A stretch of DNA of 64,000 nt from contig CM048839.1 in assembly GCA_026545765.1 (NCBI GenBank), forward strand, positions 59,703,677 to 59,767,676, in the 5' to 3' direction. Of this stretch, positions 22,900 through 35,400 are shown piece after piece; the first letter of the stretch is position 1, and each line of letters opens with the position of its first letter. Both the position numbers and the translations under genes were made by a program. Under the pieces are notes generated by a model. That model saw only the letters and a list, made by a program, of their open reading frames with translations. It did not search any database and was not told where the DNA came from. The DNA comes from Plantago major (taxonomy: Eukaryota; Streptophyta; Magnoliopsida; Lamiales; Plantaginaceae).

Positions 22900-25800
22900 A
22901 TAATTCAACAATTAGCATCTACACATTCATAATACATAATAACATGAGATGTACATATTTTCTGAAAACTTGATGAAAAATCACAATAGGCATAAATCTT
23001 TAAGTTAATTTCACTAAAAAAAATATAAACGATAGGAACAAAAGAACGTGACAGCAGTGACCGAGAACTCTGACTAAATGTCTAAGCAAAAGACTGGATA
23101 TTACCTCCATTTGGTGATGCAGAACTTGAGGCAAGTACTTTTGTTTTATTTTAGACACTTTACCAGGACTAGTGAGCCATCTCTTAGCCACTCTGTATAT
23201 GGTTATCAAGAAATCAATACATCAGTATATTAACAACTTCAAGTTCATACTTAGATCAGAACAGCAAGATCAAAAGATAAGACTCGAGAGCAATCTACCT
23301 CGTAGACAAAGGCTTAACCAAGGACCAATAATAATTAACAGCAATAGCAGAATGATCTTCATTGATAGATTAGCTTTATCAAGTGCCTCTTGCACTACCT
23401 GCAACCACAAAGCATTTAGAGAGTACATGATCAGTTGGAGAAGTGGAAAAAGATAATGGTCATGGCATGTACTAGCAATACAAGGATATTTCAAACTTAG
23501 AAAGAATCACAAAAATAAGGAAATTATATAATAAAACCAAGAAGTTGCACCTATTTTCAACTGCAAAAACAATTCGATTTGAGAATGAGTTTAAATTGAA
23601 ACTGATCAAACTGTAAAATTGCACTCATATTTATCAGTTGTGTTCAATAATTCGTCTTATAAGAAAAACGAACAAGTTCGAAGTAGTTAATACTACTTAG
23701 TGCATCCAATGAAATTATTAACAAGATAACCCATAAATGCATGAGTCTCTCACTTAGAGACAGACTAATAACAGTACATATACAAAAGACTACGTGCCAG
23801 CAGCAAGCTGTATCCTTAGAAACAACACAGGTAGCTCAGTTGGTTAACATCAGAGAATGGGGGAACTATACAAAACAAGTTTGTTACATGCACATCACTA
23901 ATTATTAGAAATGCGAGAGGCGGAAGTGAAGAGATAGTGACGAGCAGAGTAATACAAACCTGCACAAAACTTTGGATAGCGACAGGCGAAGCATCACCAA
24001 TACAGATCGAACACATGGCATCAATAGTGTCCTGCTGACCAAATACTAAAATCTCAGTTGATTATACTGATATACAATAAAGTTATTCATCACAAGTACC
24101 GTATAAAATGTTTTTGTACATATTGCACCATGAGCTGAAAAAGAAAGTATCATAATAAAAGTTCAGAGAATCCGTTGAGGTGTGCATATTCAATTTATAT
24201 TTAGCCTATCCTCTCAATGAAAAGAATCAATTCACTTGTCCAGCCAAAGGCCTACAGTTAGTAAGAGAAAAAAGACATATTTTCCAACACTACGTAATAG
24301 AGCTTAAGGTGAGGTATCTCAAACTTATCTCACATGAAATCAACATAACTACTGATTGTTACTTTTTCAAATATATACATGCTATAAAATAATGCTGCTA
24401 ATATTTATTTTCAGTTCCATCCTTTATCCAACAACTTCACTATCAAGGCAACACGTGAGGACCACGATCTAAAATCAAGAACAGTTCAAGACTCCAACAC
24501 CTCTAAATAGATAGAAACAAAAATATCTCACCTGCAAATCTAATCTCGACATCGTATTACTCACTTCCTCAAGAACTGAAAACCCGTTACAGAACATGAA
24601 AATATTCAGATTTTGAATGCAAGTTTGTTCTGTTAAATTGCCACATTTTTTCTTGATTTGGAAATAAATGTTATGCGGAACTTCTCGGAATGTACCCTAC
24701 ATTGATAAATCCTAGCTAAAGCAGCAATTACACGGATAATATAAGTTCAAATGTACTACTAACTTAATATAAGTTCAAATCATACTTAAACAGAACAAGC
24801 AACATCATATTTACTAGCTCACCATGAGTAATTACTCCCTCCATTCAGCCTTGACACCTGCTAGAGATATAGAACAATTTCCCTTATTCACATGTGGTCC
24901 TGAAACAACAGAATCCACTAATAAACATATGATCCTCTGAAAAGGCCCGATCCATCATATCTGAATCCCATATCTGCAAGTAATAACTTCACTATTATTA
25001 CTCAACTTCTAAGAGTATCATTAATGATGTTAAAGACACCTAAAAGCACCCAAGCCTCACATAAACTTTCATAAAATACGGTACTTTGACATAACCTAGC
25101 GTACTATACTATGGTGGCAAGACAGAAAGAGACAGCTGAGAGACAAAATATGGGTTTAGAGAGCAATAAACAATAGAAGAGCTATTACCAATACAATCAT
25201 GAATTTTGACCCGTCTAACGCACAATATATCTACATCAATCCTGATACTACAGATACTAGTCAATATTGTGGGAGAAGCATACACATTAACAGATGAATA
25301 GCTAAGACTACGGGGAGGAGCATACTAAATACTACTTCTACTACAGAGCAATCTACATGATAGGATAGAAAGTCATTTGAATCACTAGGAAATCACCATG
25401 CTTGTAATTCTATGAATTCAAAACTAACCTGAGATATAAAATCCATATGCGCCATCACGGAAGTTGAAGTGACTGATCCAACTGAATTGTTGCAGAGTCC
25501 TCCAAGAATGGAACGGCCAGCTGACATTATTCCACCCATGACGAAATAGTAAGTTATTAAAACAATGATAAATAACTTATGATCGCTAGATAGGTTCATA
25601 TTTTACAAGTGAATTCGGAACGATAAACACTCAACGAGAATATTTGCATGAAAAAAATTTAAGGCTGCTAGCATGAATTTTTTTAAGTTTGCTAGTATTA
25701 ATTGCCTAAACTCTTTCCGTAAACTTAACAATAGGATGCTTCAATGAATAATAACTAAAGTGGTACTTACCACAGTAAATTAATACAATCCCACTAGGAG

Positions 25801-26400
25801 AAATGTGACAAATCGCAATTTCACAAAATATCAAAGTACTAATTTCTAGCAAGAAATCCTTCATGGGCAAATCCTAAACCAGAATCCGGTAATCTATCAT
25901 ACCAAAACATCGCTATAACATTATGCTCAATATAACTTGTTATTCATGAACCACAATTCTAAATTATCAAACAAATATTTACTGAAATAAAAAATGAACA
26001 TATATCATAAACAAAGTTTCATCAAATCCTATATATCAACGAATCCGAACCCTAAGATGATAAAAAAATCCACACCCAATCAAATCGGTAAACGCACAAA
26101 CATCTTACCATCTCGTAAACTCAATTCCAGCTATTAACCAAACAAACAAAGTTAGTGATACAAAATTACTCACCAAAGCTATCAGATCTTCAATTAATCG
26201 AACTCGCAAAAGTCGATCGGTAGGAGAAGTGGTGAAGGATGGATTGGTCGGTAGGTGAACTGGTGAAGGATGGATCGATAGGTAGCTGGTGGAGGAGGAG
26301 ATCGATCGGTGGCAGGTGGCCGGAGAGGAGTGGTTGGTGGTCACCGGAGAGATCGATCGGTGGCTATAGCAATGGTTTTTTCCCCAATTCGTAACTTAGT
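22900..26400 (-). pseudogene. Possible captured multi-exon gene fragment inside the CACTA element
   Basis: Minus-strand exon-like pieces with GT or AG borders are seen near 25429-25539 (starting MGGIMSAGRSILGG and ending at a GT donor), near 24950-24973 (WDSDMMDRAFSEDHM), near 24540-24576 (LEEVSNTMSRLDLQ before GT), near 23959-24030 (DTIDAMCSICIGDASPVAIQ), near 23400 (VVQEALDKANLSMK followed by a hydrophobic stretch) and near 23105-23200. I do not recognise the family. The exon chain is not proven in frame throughout, and could be a host gene fragment or a diverged element gene. Confidence 0.35.
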
Positions 26401-26569
26401 CTATTTCACTCCAAAAACAAAACACCAATATCTAATTAAGCCAACTGGTTATAATTTGTAAATGTAAAACTAAGACACTGACAACGAATTAGATGGCTCG
26501 AATGGAACGAACTGATGTTAGTACTTAACAGGTTGTGCGTTCGATCCGTGAGCGAGCTATTTTAACAAG

Positions 26570-26675
26570 ACTATTTGCGACAGATGATAACCGTCGCTGA
26601 ATGCAAATAACCATCGGCTGAGTGTATTTGCAACGGTTAATATCCGTCGTAATTTTAATGCGTCACTAAAGGCCT
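26570..26675. promoter_or_regulatory. Right subterminal repeats of the CACTA element
   Basis: GCGACAG, ACCGTCGCTG, CAACGGTT and CCGTCG words mirror the left subterminal array. Confidence 0.7.
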
Positions 26676-26692
26676 TATTTGTTGTAGTGTAT

Positions 26693-27383
26693 GGCTAACT
26701 GGAACGAACAAAAGGAGGGACAGGGCGAGAACAGCGCAAGGAAGTGCTGGAAGGCGCGCATCGCTCACATGCGAAGCTAGAGCGGGGAATAATGCGCCAA
26801 GACAGTGCATGGAGGCACGTGAGTCGGTGGAAAGAAGAGAGGCGGCGCGTGGGAACCACTGGGACGGTGAGGAGAAGAATCGTGGTCTAGGGGTGTATGT
26901 CCAAGAGCTATGTCTGGTTCGAGAGAAGGGCAAAAGCAGTTGGAGGCATGGGATCTTTCCGAATTCAAATCAAGTAAGTTACAATTTCCCTTCCTTTTGT
27001 ATTGGTTTGGATACGAGTGTCGGATATGATGGTGAACAAAGTCCTAAGGTAGGGAAGGACATGGTTGAGGATGTCGGGGACTGTCTTAGGTGTCTCTAAA
27101 ATCCAAAGTAAGAATTTAGTTCTGGAAAATATTGATGGGATAATGGAGCATGCGCGCTTTGTTCTTTTATGTTCTTCATACTTTAAAAAGTGCGTTGCGC
27201 GAAGTCTTTCGTGGTATACTGCTAGGATGCTCGGGATTTCCATCGGGTTTGGTAGGAGTCTGGTATACAAGGATGCAATCTGGGGAGGGTTAATCGAGAT
27301 GGATGGGACCAAATTGAAAGGTTCGGAACCAGAGCTACCAGTGTGTTTGGTGACTTGCTTGGTGTTTCATGCTCCTATTGTAT
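26693..27383. other. Continuation of the CACTA target, no recognised gene
   Basis: It continues the purine-rich leader interrupted by the CACTA element. Open frames at 26809-27099 and 27065-27391 have no family resemblance that I know. Confidence 0.4.
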
Positions 27384-28330
27384 GTCCGTGAGGGTTGATG
27401 GCGTGTATACCAAACCAGCACGCACAAAAGTGCGGACTTCTGGTAAAGCAGACACTACCAAAATAAAAGGACAAAATTAGCAAAGAATGCAAAAAATGAG
27501 TATGCAAAAAAAAAAAAAAAAATTGAAAAAAGAGAGAATGATTACCATTTACGAGTCTAAAGATGTTGTAGAGTGTTGCTTAAAGTCCCTTCTGACTTAA
27601 CTGATTGAGTACAATGCATGGAATATTTGAGGCACCTGATGAGTCTATTTTATATCGTCACATTTGGTCTTTTTTACCGTCTTATTGTCATTCTCAAGTA
27701 TAGTTTTTATGTGCTTTATTGGTATTTTGTTACGTTTTCATGTTTTGTGTATTTTGTAGGTATTTGGCTAAACCGCGCTAATTGAAGGAAAAATGGTGCA
27801 TTTTATATGCATCTACAAGATATGGAGTTCCAATGCCTCGGATGGATGCTAGAAGTGGAGCGGGAAGGCCAAAATATTAAGAATTGGAGTCAAAAAGGAG
27901 TCAAAAGGGCAAAACCGTCATTCCAGGAAGAACTGGCGACGCCAGTTATTAAGCTGGCGTACGCCAGTAACTCTCTGTATTGGGTGCTAAGAAACTTGCG
28001 ACACCAGTTTTGTTTTTCACGCCAGATTCCGATTTTCTCCGTCTTTTTCCCAGTTCATTTAGAATTAGATTATTTCACCTATATATATTAGATAAGAACC
28101 CTTTTACATACATTGATTATTATTCTTCTCTTCTTATTGCTTTTCGACCTAGAACCTTTTCAAGGCAATTACCTACCTATTATTGGAGGTAATTGAACCG
28201 TTTATCTTGTAATCCGAAGATTGACATTGATTAGGAGATTATCTACATAGCTTTTCGCATCGATTCGTTTTAGTTCTTCAATTCTACCTAGGGTTTGTGA
28301 CAACGAAGGGTAAATTTGTTACCTATAATT
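27384..28330 (+). mobile_element. Athila-like gypsy fragment: end of 3' noncoding region plus LTR part
   Basis: 27384-27440 matches the 3' noncoding region at 50150-50200 (GAGGGTTGATGG, GTGTATACCAAACC, then an A4-loop hairpin). An LTR begins at 27637 (TGATGAGTCTATT), resembling the LTR start at 50527. 27740-27870 matches 52690-52810 (GGTATTTGGCTAA, GCATTTTATATGCAT, GGAGCGGGAAGGC). A TATA-like TATATATATTAG lies near 28079. The right end is not definable. Confidence 0.65.
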
Positions 28331-29200
28331 GTGACTAATATTCATGTTTCATGTGTTTTGTATTTTTAGACTTGTGCGTGTTATAGTTTGTACTGCTTGC
28401 TTGGAGCAAAAACTTCAAATTGTCATCCATCCGCTGGGATTCACAAATCAATCTATCGTTTTACCTCCAACTATGGACAGAGGCCGCAAGTTGGGGGCTT
28501 CACTTCCTCCATCTCGATACCCATATCATGTACCTGGTTCATCCTAACCCACCCACCTAAGAGTTGTCAAACAACAAACTCAACCGGAAGGTCTAATGAA
28601 CCTGGTCTATAAAAAATATTTCCCCACATCCTTCATGTCAAGGGTTTATTGACGTTCAATTTCTAGCCTAGCCACCTATGTATAGTTCTGGCTAACTTTA
28701 TGTGCATATTTCATTCATTTCGAATCAATGTGGTTGATATTAGGGCAAAATGAAGATGTAAAACTTCAAGGCTTCAGTCCATGCGTAGCTAAATTGAAGT
28801 TGTAATGTCCTGAAGTTGCACCAAAATTCACCAGTCTTAGTTGGACTCAATTCCAACTAAATTTCCAACAAATCTTGGCACGTAGTTTTAGATTAAAATT
28901 TATAGTAATAAAAGTATAAAATGTACAAAATTTTATTTTTAATGATAAAATGTATAATTTATTTGTAAAACTAAGATTGTTTTAGGCTTTTAGCAATGAA
29001 TGAAGTTATGTGGAACCGAATGAAGGAATATCTCCACGTTAGACAATTTTATGTCATACACGCACGCCCAAGATTCGTGCAATATGCATGCAAAATTCTC
29101 TTAAATATCCAGCAAAATTTCAATTGCAGGTACAAATAATATATAGTTAAACAATTGTACAAAAGCAATAAAGCAATATACATGAACCCACTCACAATAC
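28331..29200. other. Intergenic between Athila-like fragment and CAP1 3' end
   Basis: No gene seen. A degraded MITE-like end (GAATGAAGTTATGTGGAACC) occurs near 28995. Confidence 0.4.
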
Positions 29201-29414
29201 AACAATTTCATGTCTTGTCAACAAACCAACAAAACATCTCCCTCCAAACAAAACCAAAATTAGATAGCCGGATACAACTCTTATGACACATTCTAGACTT
29301 GGCATCACTCTCTAAAAGCCAACCAATATAATGACAAACACGTTGCAAACCGTCAAAAAACAAGGACAAAGAATACATCTGGAAACACCAATCCGAGTTT
29401 ATAGGATCGCCCAA

Positions 29415-32400
29415 TTAGCCTCCGGAGTGGGTCACTGGAGTTGTCACAAAGCGTCCATCTTTGTATTCATGGACATATTGCTGGGGCAAAGCATGCTCTC
29501 CCTACACAAAAGACGCATAATTCGAATAAAAAAATTAATCATTTATTTTCCATTGAGGAGCACAAGCTCATAGTATCTGAAAGCTTAGACTTGAACATCA
29601 GCCAACTGTAGATGACATTTATCATAATTGAGAAAGCTGTAGGAAATATGTACTTCTAGTTAAATAGGGTAAGGCATGCAGCAAGATAACTATCTCCAAC
29701 CCTCAAACTCTATCAAACTGCCAAGCTGCCATTTCACTATTCCACTAACAACAAACTCAACCAAACTCTCCATCTCCAATCCACAAACTCTATCATACTA
29801 AAATTTTTATTTTCTTTTCTCATTTATTTTTAAACTACACTATTCTTTTTTCATTTGTTTTAAAACCTTATACTTCACACTTCATATTTATTTTAAATTT
29901 TGTTAATTAATTAAAATAACATGAAATAAAAATTGAAAAATTACAATATTATTATAAAAAATTCAATACTTGATAAAAAGTTTCTAATTTTGCAATTTTT
30001 ATTCACAAAATCTCATGAGAGACGGTCTCTAAATAACTTATCTAAAAATGACCTATGTTATTAATAAAACTATCCATGTTATTAATCAAAATGTCTATAT
30101 TGTTAATGAAACAAATCTTGTTGTAATATGAAAAAACACCAATGTTGAGAATATAGGTGTTTTGATTAATAACATGGATGATTTTCTTGACAATATAGAT
30201 CCGTCTCTAGATAAATTATCTAGAGACTGTCTCCCAGGAGACTTACTCATTTTTATTTTATGCAAGTGTTTGTATTTTATGTAAATTCGTTTTTTAGTGA
30301 CATCGAATATATTAAATTTTACAATTGGTGTTCTATATATAATTTACCAATTTTAAAATATATGAAAAGTAAAAAATAAATATTACAAATGAAAACGGAA
30401 AGAAAATAAAATGTTAAATAGAATGAAAAAGGAGAAAAAAGAAACAAACAAAACAAAACAAATGAAGGCGAATAGAAGAAAAGCAAAAAGAAACTAAAAA
30501 ACTAAAAAAAAGGTAAAATGGTGTTTGATGTTGATCAAAGGCGTCTGATAATATCAAACACATTTGCCATCAAACGCCTACCAAACCTTATCAAACAGCC
30601 ATTGTGGCTCAAGTCCCGTTTGATAGCTTTGCTATCAAAGTCCACCAAACCATAGTTGAAGATAGTCTTAGTCGTGTTACATAAATCAATAAACAAAATA
30701 TTTCAGTAAAAAATTTGGTGTCATTTTGGTCAACAGATCAACATATGTATAAGGATGCTAAGACATACCCAATCACCATCAGCTTCAGATGCAGGTACCA
30801 GCACATTGACTTCACTTGACTTTGCTGTTGTTACTGAAGCCTCTAAAGAATCTTTGCTCAAATACAATTGGCAACCAGCCGTGTTGTCAATCAAAATTGT
30901 TGGAGCTGAACCCTAGAATAAGACAGAAGATGGCACGTCATGGGACTTCCTACTTTCAGTTTAGTATTTATGCTCTATCAGCATCAGAGGACAGAAAGAA
31001 TGAAAATCTCTACCTGACATTGGACCTCAACCGATGTACAATTGACAACCTCACAAGCCGCCACAACATCCTGGCCGAATTAGAAAGAAACATGTTATGG
31101 ACTTTATGACCTATTCGACCAGTGGTTAAAGATTACCAAAAAGACAGATGTAAGATGAGTAAAATCTCCATATATCACATTACATTGATCCCCATGTGTT
31201 GTCAAATACTCAGCACAAAATTCCCCTTCTGTTTCTCAAATGAACATTGTAAATTTGGACAGAAAGGGGCAATGCAGAGCCCTTGAAAATACCAGCTAAA
31301 TTTGTGCAATATAGATTAAATAGGTGGATTTGGGACAAGTTCATGGGACAGTTTCCTAAATTTGAGCAGTAAAGTTTCTAATTTAATTAGTTCCCTTAAT
31401 GCTTCAGTAAACAGTTAGCTACTGACCTTGAATACTATCCCCATTTTAGTGCACTTGTCCACTGTAATATTGTTTACTTTCCCTGCACATACTTGCTGAC
31501 TTTAGTATCTTTTATAACTTCAAACAACAGCCATTAACTAATATAAAAACAACTAGTTGGTTGCTGACTTTAACACCAAATGCAATGAGCGTGAACACAA
31601 TAAATGAAAGATATACCTTGAATTTGAAGAACAGAATTTTTGCATCCATAAACATAGACCGACTGCTTCGAATCACAGTCATCGATTACTAAATTGTTCC
31701 TCCCAATTTGATTCTCCACAACCCATCTGCTTGGAATAAAATACTTGAGTAAGGCAGAACAAAGTTCAAGTTCATGTCTAGTCTATAATGAGTTACTTAC
31801 TTGCGACCCATTTGAAGCTCTAGTTTTGGAGGTCCTGCCTTTGAGAAGGATGATGAGCTAGCACGAGCCTCCTTCTCAGGGGCATTAACAATGCCAGTCC
31901 TGTCTGTACGGTTCTTGGTTTTCATATCAGCAGTGACTTTCCTCAAACCTGGGGGGGGGAGCCAAAATGAGGATGACAAGGATTTACCAAAAATGTAGAA
32001 ACATAAGAGGAAATACCAAATGTAATAATTACCAGACGTAACAGGCTTGCCAGAACTAATTTCCTGGAAAACAGCAGCCATCCCTTCATTTGGTCGTGAT
32101 GATGAAGACTGAGGTGCTTCAGAACTGAAAAGTGAGGCAGGTGGAGGTGGTGGAGGAGCAGGAGCACCTGGAGTAGGAGCTTTGTTTGGGGCAGACACAG
32201 CTGGCTTCCCCATGATACTCCATACAGGACCCAATGGGTAGTTACTCTTCACATAATCCCTCAACCCTGGTATATAAAGCTCCTTTAAAGCCTTGGCCCA
32301 TTCAACATGATTTGCATCCTTGTTTCTGTATTCCACAAGAATCTAGGCCACAATTAAAAAAGCATCAGAATCTTCATATAGTGTTTAGTGCCAAGTGCCA

Positions 32401-35400
32401 ACTTACACAAGATGGAAATGACAAACAAATGGTTCACATCTATTTTCTTCTAGTAAGCCATTAATCAGTCTACCACTGACTACGCATACAAAGTAACAAA
32501 CGGTTCACATCTGTAGTTACCAACATAACTACAAGGAATTACCATTTTGATTTTCAAACAAGGGAGTACAAAACTGAACCAACCATATAATGCACAATTT
32601 TTACATGTCTTGGTTAAGGAAGTGAAGGACAATTACATAACAGCAGCAAGTCAATTCATAATTCCTCTACTCAATGGTACCACCAAAAATCTAGCTATAA
32701 GCATTCCCTCTTCTTATGTAAACAAACACTAGAGTGAGACAACCTAACACTATGAAGTGGTATATTGAACGCATTATACAATAGATGCATCAGTTTGAAA
32801 CAGCCTTCCATTTTAGTTTAGATTGTCACAAACATGCGATAAGAAAAATATTCATAAATTAATATTGGCACATGAAAAATGCAAGAGTAGTATCCACATC
32901 GGCGGATATCGTGAGATGGACTCACGCCAAGACGAAGCCTACTTTTAACCTCAAATACATACAACCAACTCGAGAGGTAAATCAGAGCAACAGTAATCCC
33001 ATACATGTAATTTCAACAATTACAATTCATCAATAGGTAACAACAAACCCAGTAAGTACATGTCATCCACTAAATTATAATTCTCATAGTACACAATACC
33101 TACTAAATAGTCTTCACAAAATCCACCATCTGTCTAACGGCTCAACTCCAATGTACCATCAACTAGTATCACTTCACCGGCCTAAAAACTAATAGAACTT
33201 GAATACTTTCTAAAACCCACTGAAGTATCTTTTGATTAATGCACGAAATATAGAATTCCAATTGTTAATGCACAAATTGATGGAACTTTAATTTGATTAA
33301 TGCACATGAAATATACACAAGTAAATAAAAGGAATTATAGAGTTCCATCAATTTGTCGATTCTCTCTTTTCTTTAATCATTTTCTGTCTTCCGCCAGTTT
33401 CAATTTCCCCATGAATAACAAAGTGTATCGATTAATGCAAATGAAACATACAAAGTTTTGTATTTCCCCTGTCCATTTCTGTCACGGCTGGAAAAAGCAA
33501 CAGATCAGGATCATTACCTTATTGCAGTAAAACTCAGCCATTTGCCAACTTTCTTCAACATGAGCAATAGGCATGCTCATACCTACATTAAGGGAATACA
33601 TCAATCATCAAAATAGGAGGGCAATACAAAGAAACAACTTACAAGTCAATAGCACTTGTGATACAGAACAGGCTGGGATTTTGAAGGAAAAGCACAAGAA
33701 CACAATAAGAATTGGGGAGCAAAGCTCAACATGAGTATATTGATTGTCAATAATCAATAGAAAAGCAAACTATCTCCAACTTTTAGGCTCTATTCTATGC
33801 TAACAACTTGACCTAAACTAGGAAAACGAATTAACTAGTGTTCTTATGACATGGATATTGACTATTATTGAGATTCTAAATATCTATAAATATTAAATAA
33901 CCAAAAACAGTATCATAGTACTAAAAGATATCCCATGTATTTCCATCATTCTCCCCAGTTACAAAACATGATCTCCTGTAAGTGCATAGAAATATAAACA
34001 GAAACTGAATTGAAAAGATTGGTGGAATCCTACAACAGTCTTCAAATTTATATGGCATTTCCATCAAACAAGGTATAGCTGTATTTAATCTGCAAAGAAT
34101 CTTAATTTGGACAACCATTCCTGTGAACCAAAGATGATTGGACCTTTTCACCTCAAAAAATATCCTAAATTTGGTTATCCCTTCCAATAATGCAGTTATT
34201 GCTGAATACTCACATCAGCAAATGGGAAGTTTTTGTTGGAGTAGTCGTAGATTTCGCAGCTCTCTTCGTTCTATGAGAAGTAAACCCAGCTTTAGCTTTA
34301 ACTTCATAGGCTTTTGGAAACCAAGATACTCAACAACAGAACTAGACTTCTACTCAGAAAATATCATCAAATCAATTTCTAAATAACCCAAATCACACTT
34401 ATTCCAGCAACAAGCATCAACTAAAAATTCTTAATGTCTATTCAGACTAAACTTTCAATATTCATACGGCAAGCTAGGCCCTCTGATTTCATCTCTATAT
34501 GAATTCACTGGAACACCACCCATAACCTTTGAAGTCTTCAAGCCCTCTGAATCAACCAAAGGTTACTTTTTCTCATTGATGAGATCTCCAGCTTTCCAAC
34601 CCAGAGGACTCCATATCAACTCTAGCTATAAAAATGCAGATTTTGAGAACTATCCAATACCTCACCATGTGAAATATAATACTCATAAGCTTTTACAGTC
34701 TTTTCGACCGGACATTCAACTTCAGTAACATGTGTTTCTTCAATTCAATATGTCTCAAGCATATCCCAGCAATCATCAATAACTTTTTCAGCAAGCATTA
34801 TAAAACTTATTTTACTATTGTCACCCAGTAGGTCATAACACCTCTCATTCTCACTTTCCTCTAGAATAATTGTCATGATTTTTTCTTCCGTGTAATTAAA
34901 TATAACACCATCATGATAATCTCTAATTCCCTTTGAAAAATTGGAACACTTCGACAATCAGATCATGTCAGTCCAAATCTAAATTCATCAAGAGATGCTT
35001 GCAGCTAGAATTGTTTCAAGATAGCAAACTTCATGTAATATTATCTACTTAAAGTAAATGATGTATCCTTGAAACATAAAATAATTAACTGAACGACATC
35101 TTTCATCATGTTACTAACATATGGAATATCAGGTTCAGTTTTCCTAATTATTTCATCAAGGCAAGACGTACTTCGAACTTTAACATCATCGCCCGGATGT
35201 CATTTACAACCAATACCATCTCAAGTCAAGATAGAGCAAATCGCGGCGATTCCGCAAATGAATGCTCTGCTTCCAAGGACTTTTTATGTACCATTAAGTA
35301 ATGAAGTATCTCATCCGGAAAAAAAAAAAGTTAAAAGAAACCTGTGCTTACACCACAACCCACAAAGTATTAGGCACATTCCCATAATTTCCACCTGCCT

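Larger units (their letters stand above)
21676..26689. mobile_element. CACTA (En/Spm) transposon, non-autonomous, 5014 bp
   Basis: Terminal inverted repeats start CACTACAACAAA on both ends (18 of the first 22 bases match) and are flanked by the 3-bp target duplication TAT (21673-21675, 26690-26692). Subterminal regions are dense in CCGTCGC and its complement GCGACGG (21710-21860, 26570-26670), the usual transposase-binding arrangement. No transposase was recognised inside. Minus-strand exon-like fragments suggest captured host sequence. Confidence 0.93.

Noticed and set aside
23826-23860. GGTAGCTCAGTTGGTTAA, resembling a tRNA 5' half
   Set aside because: No B box or 3' half at the expected distance, so not a tRNA gene; chance or a decayed fragment.
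28344-28612. Two overlapping open frames of about 70 codons
   Set aside because: No family resemblance, no promoter or splice context; treated as noncoding.
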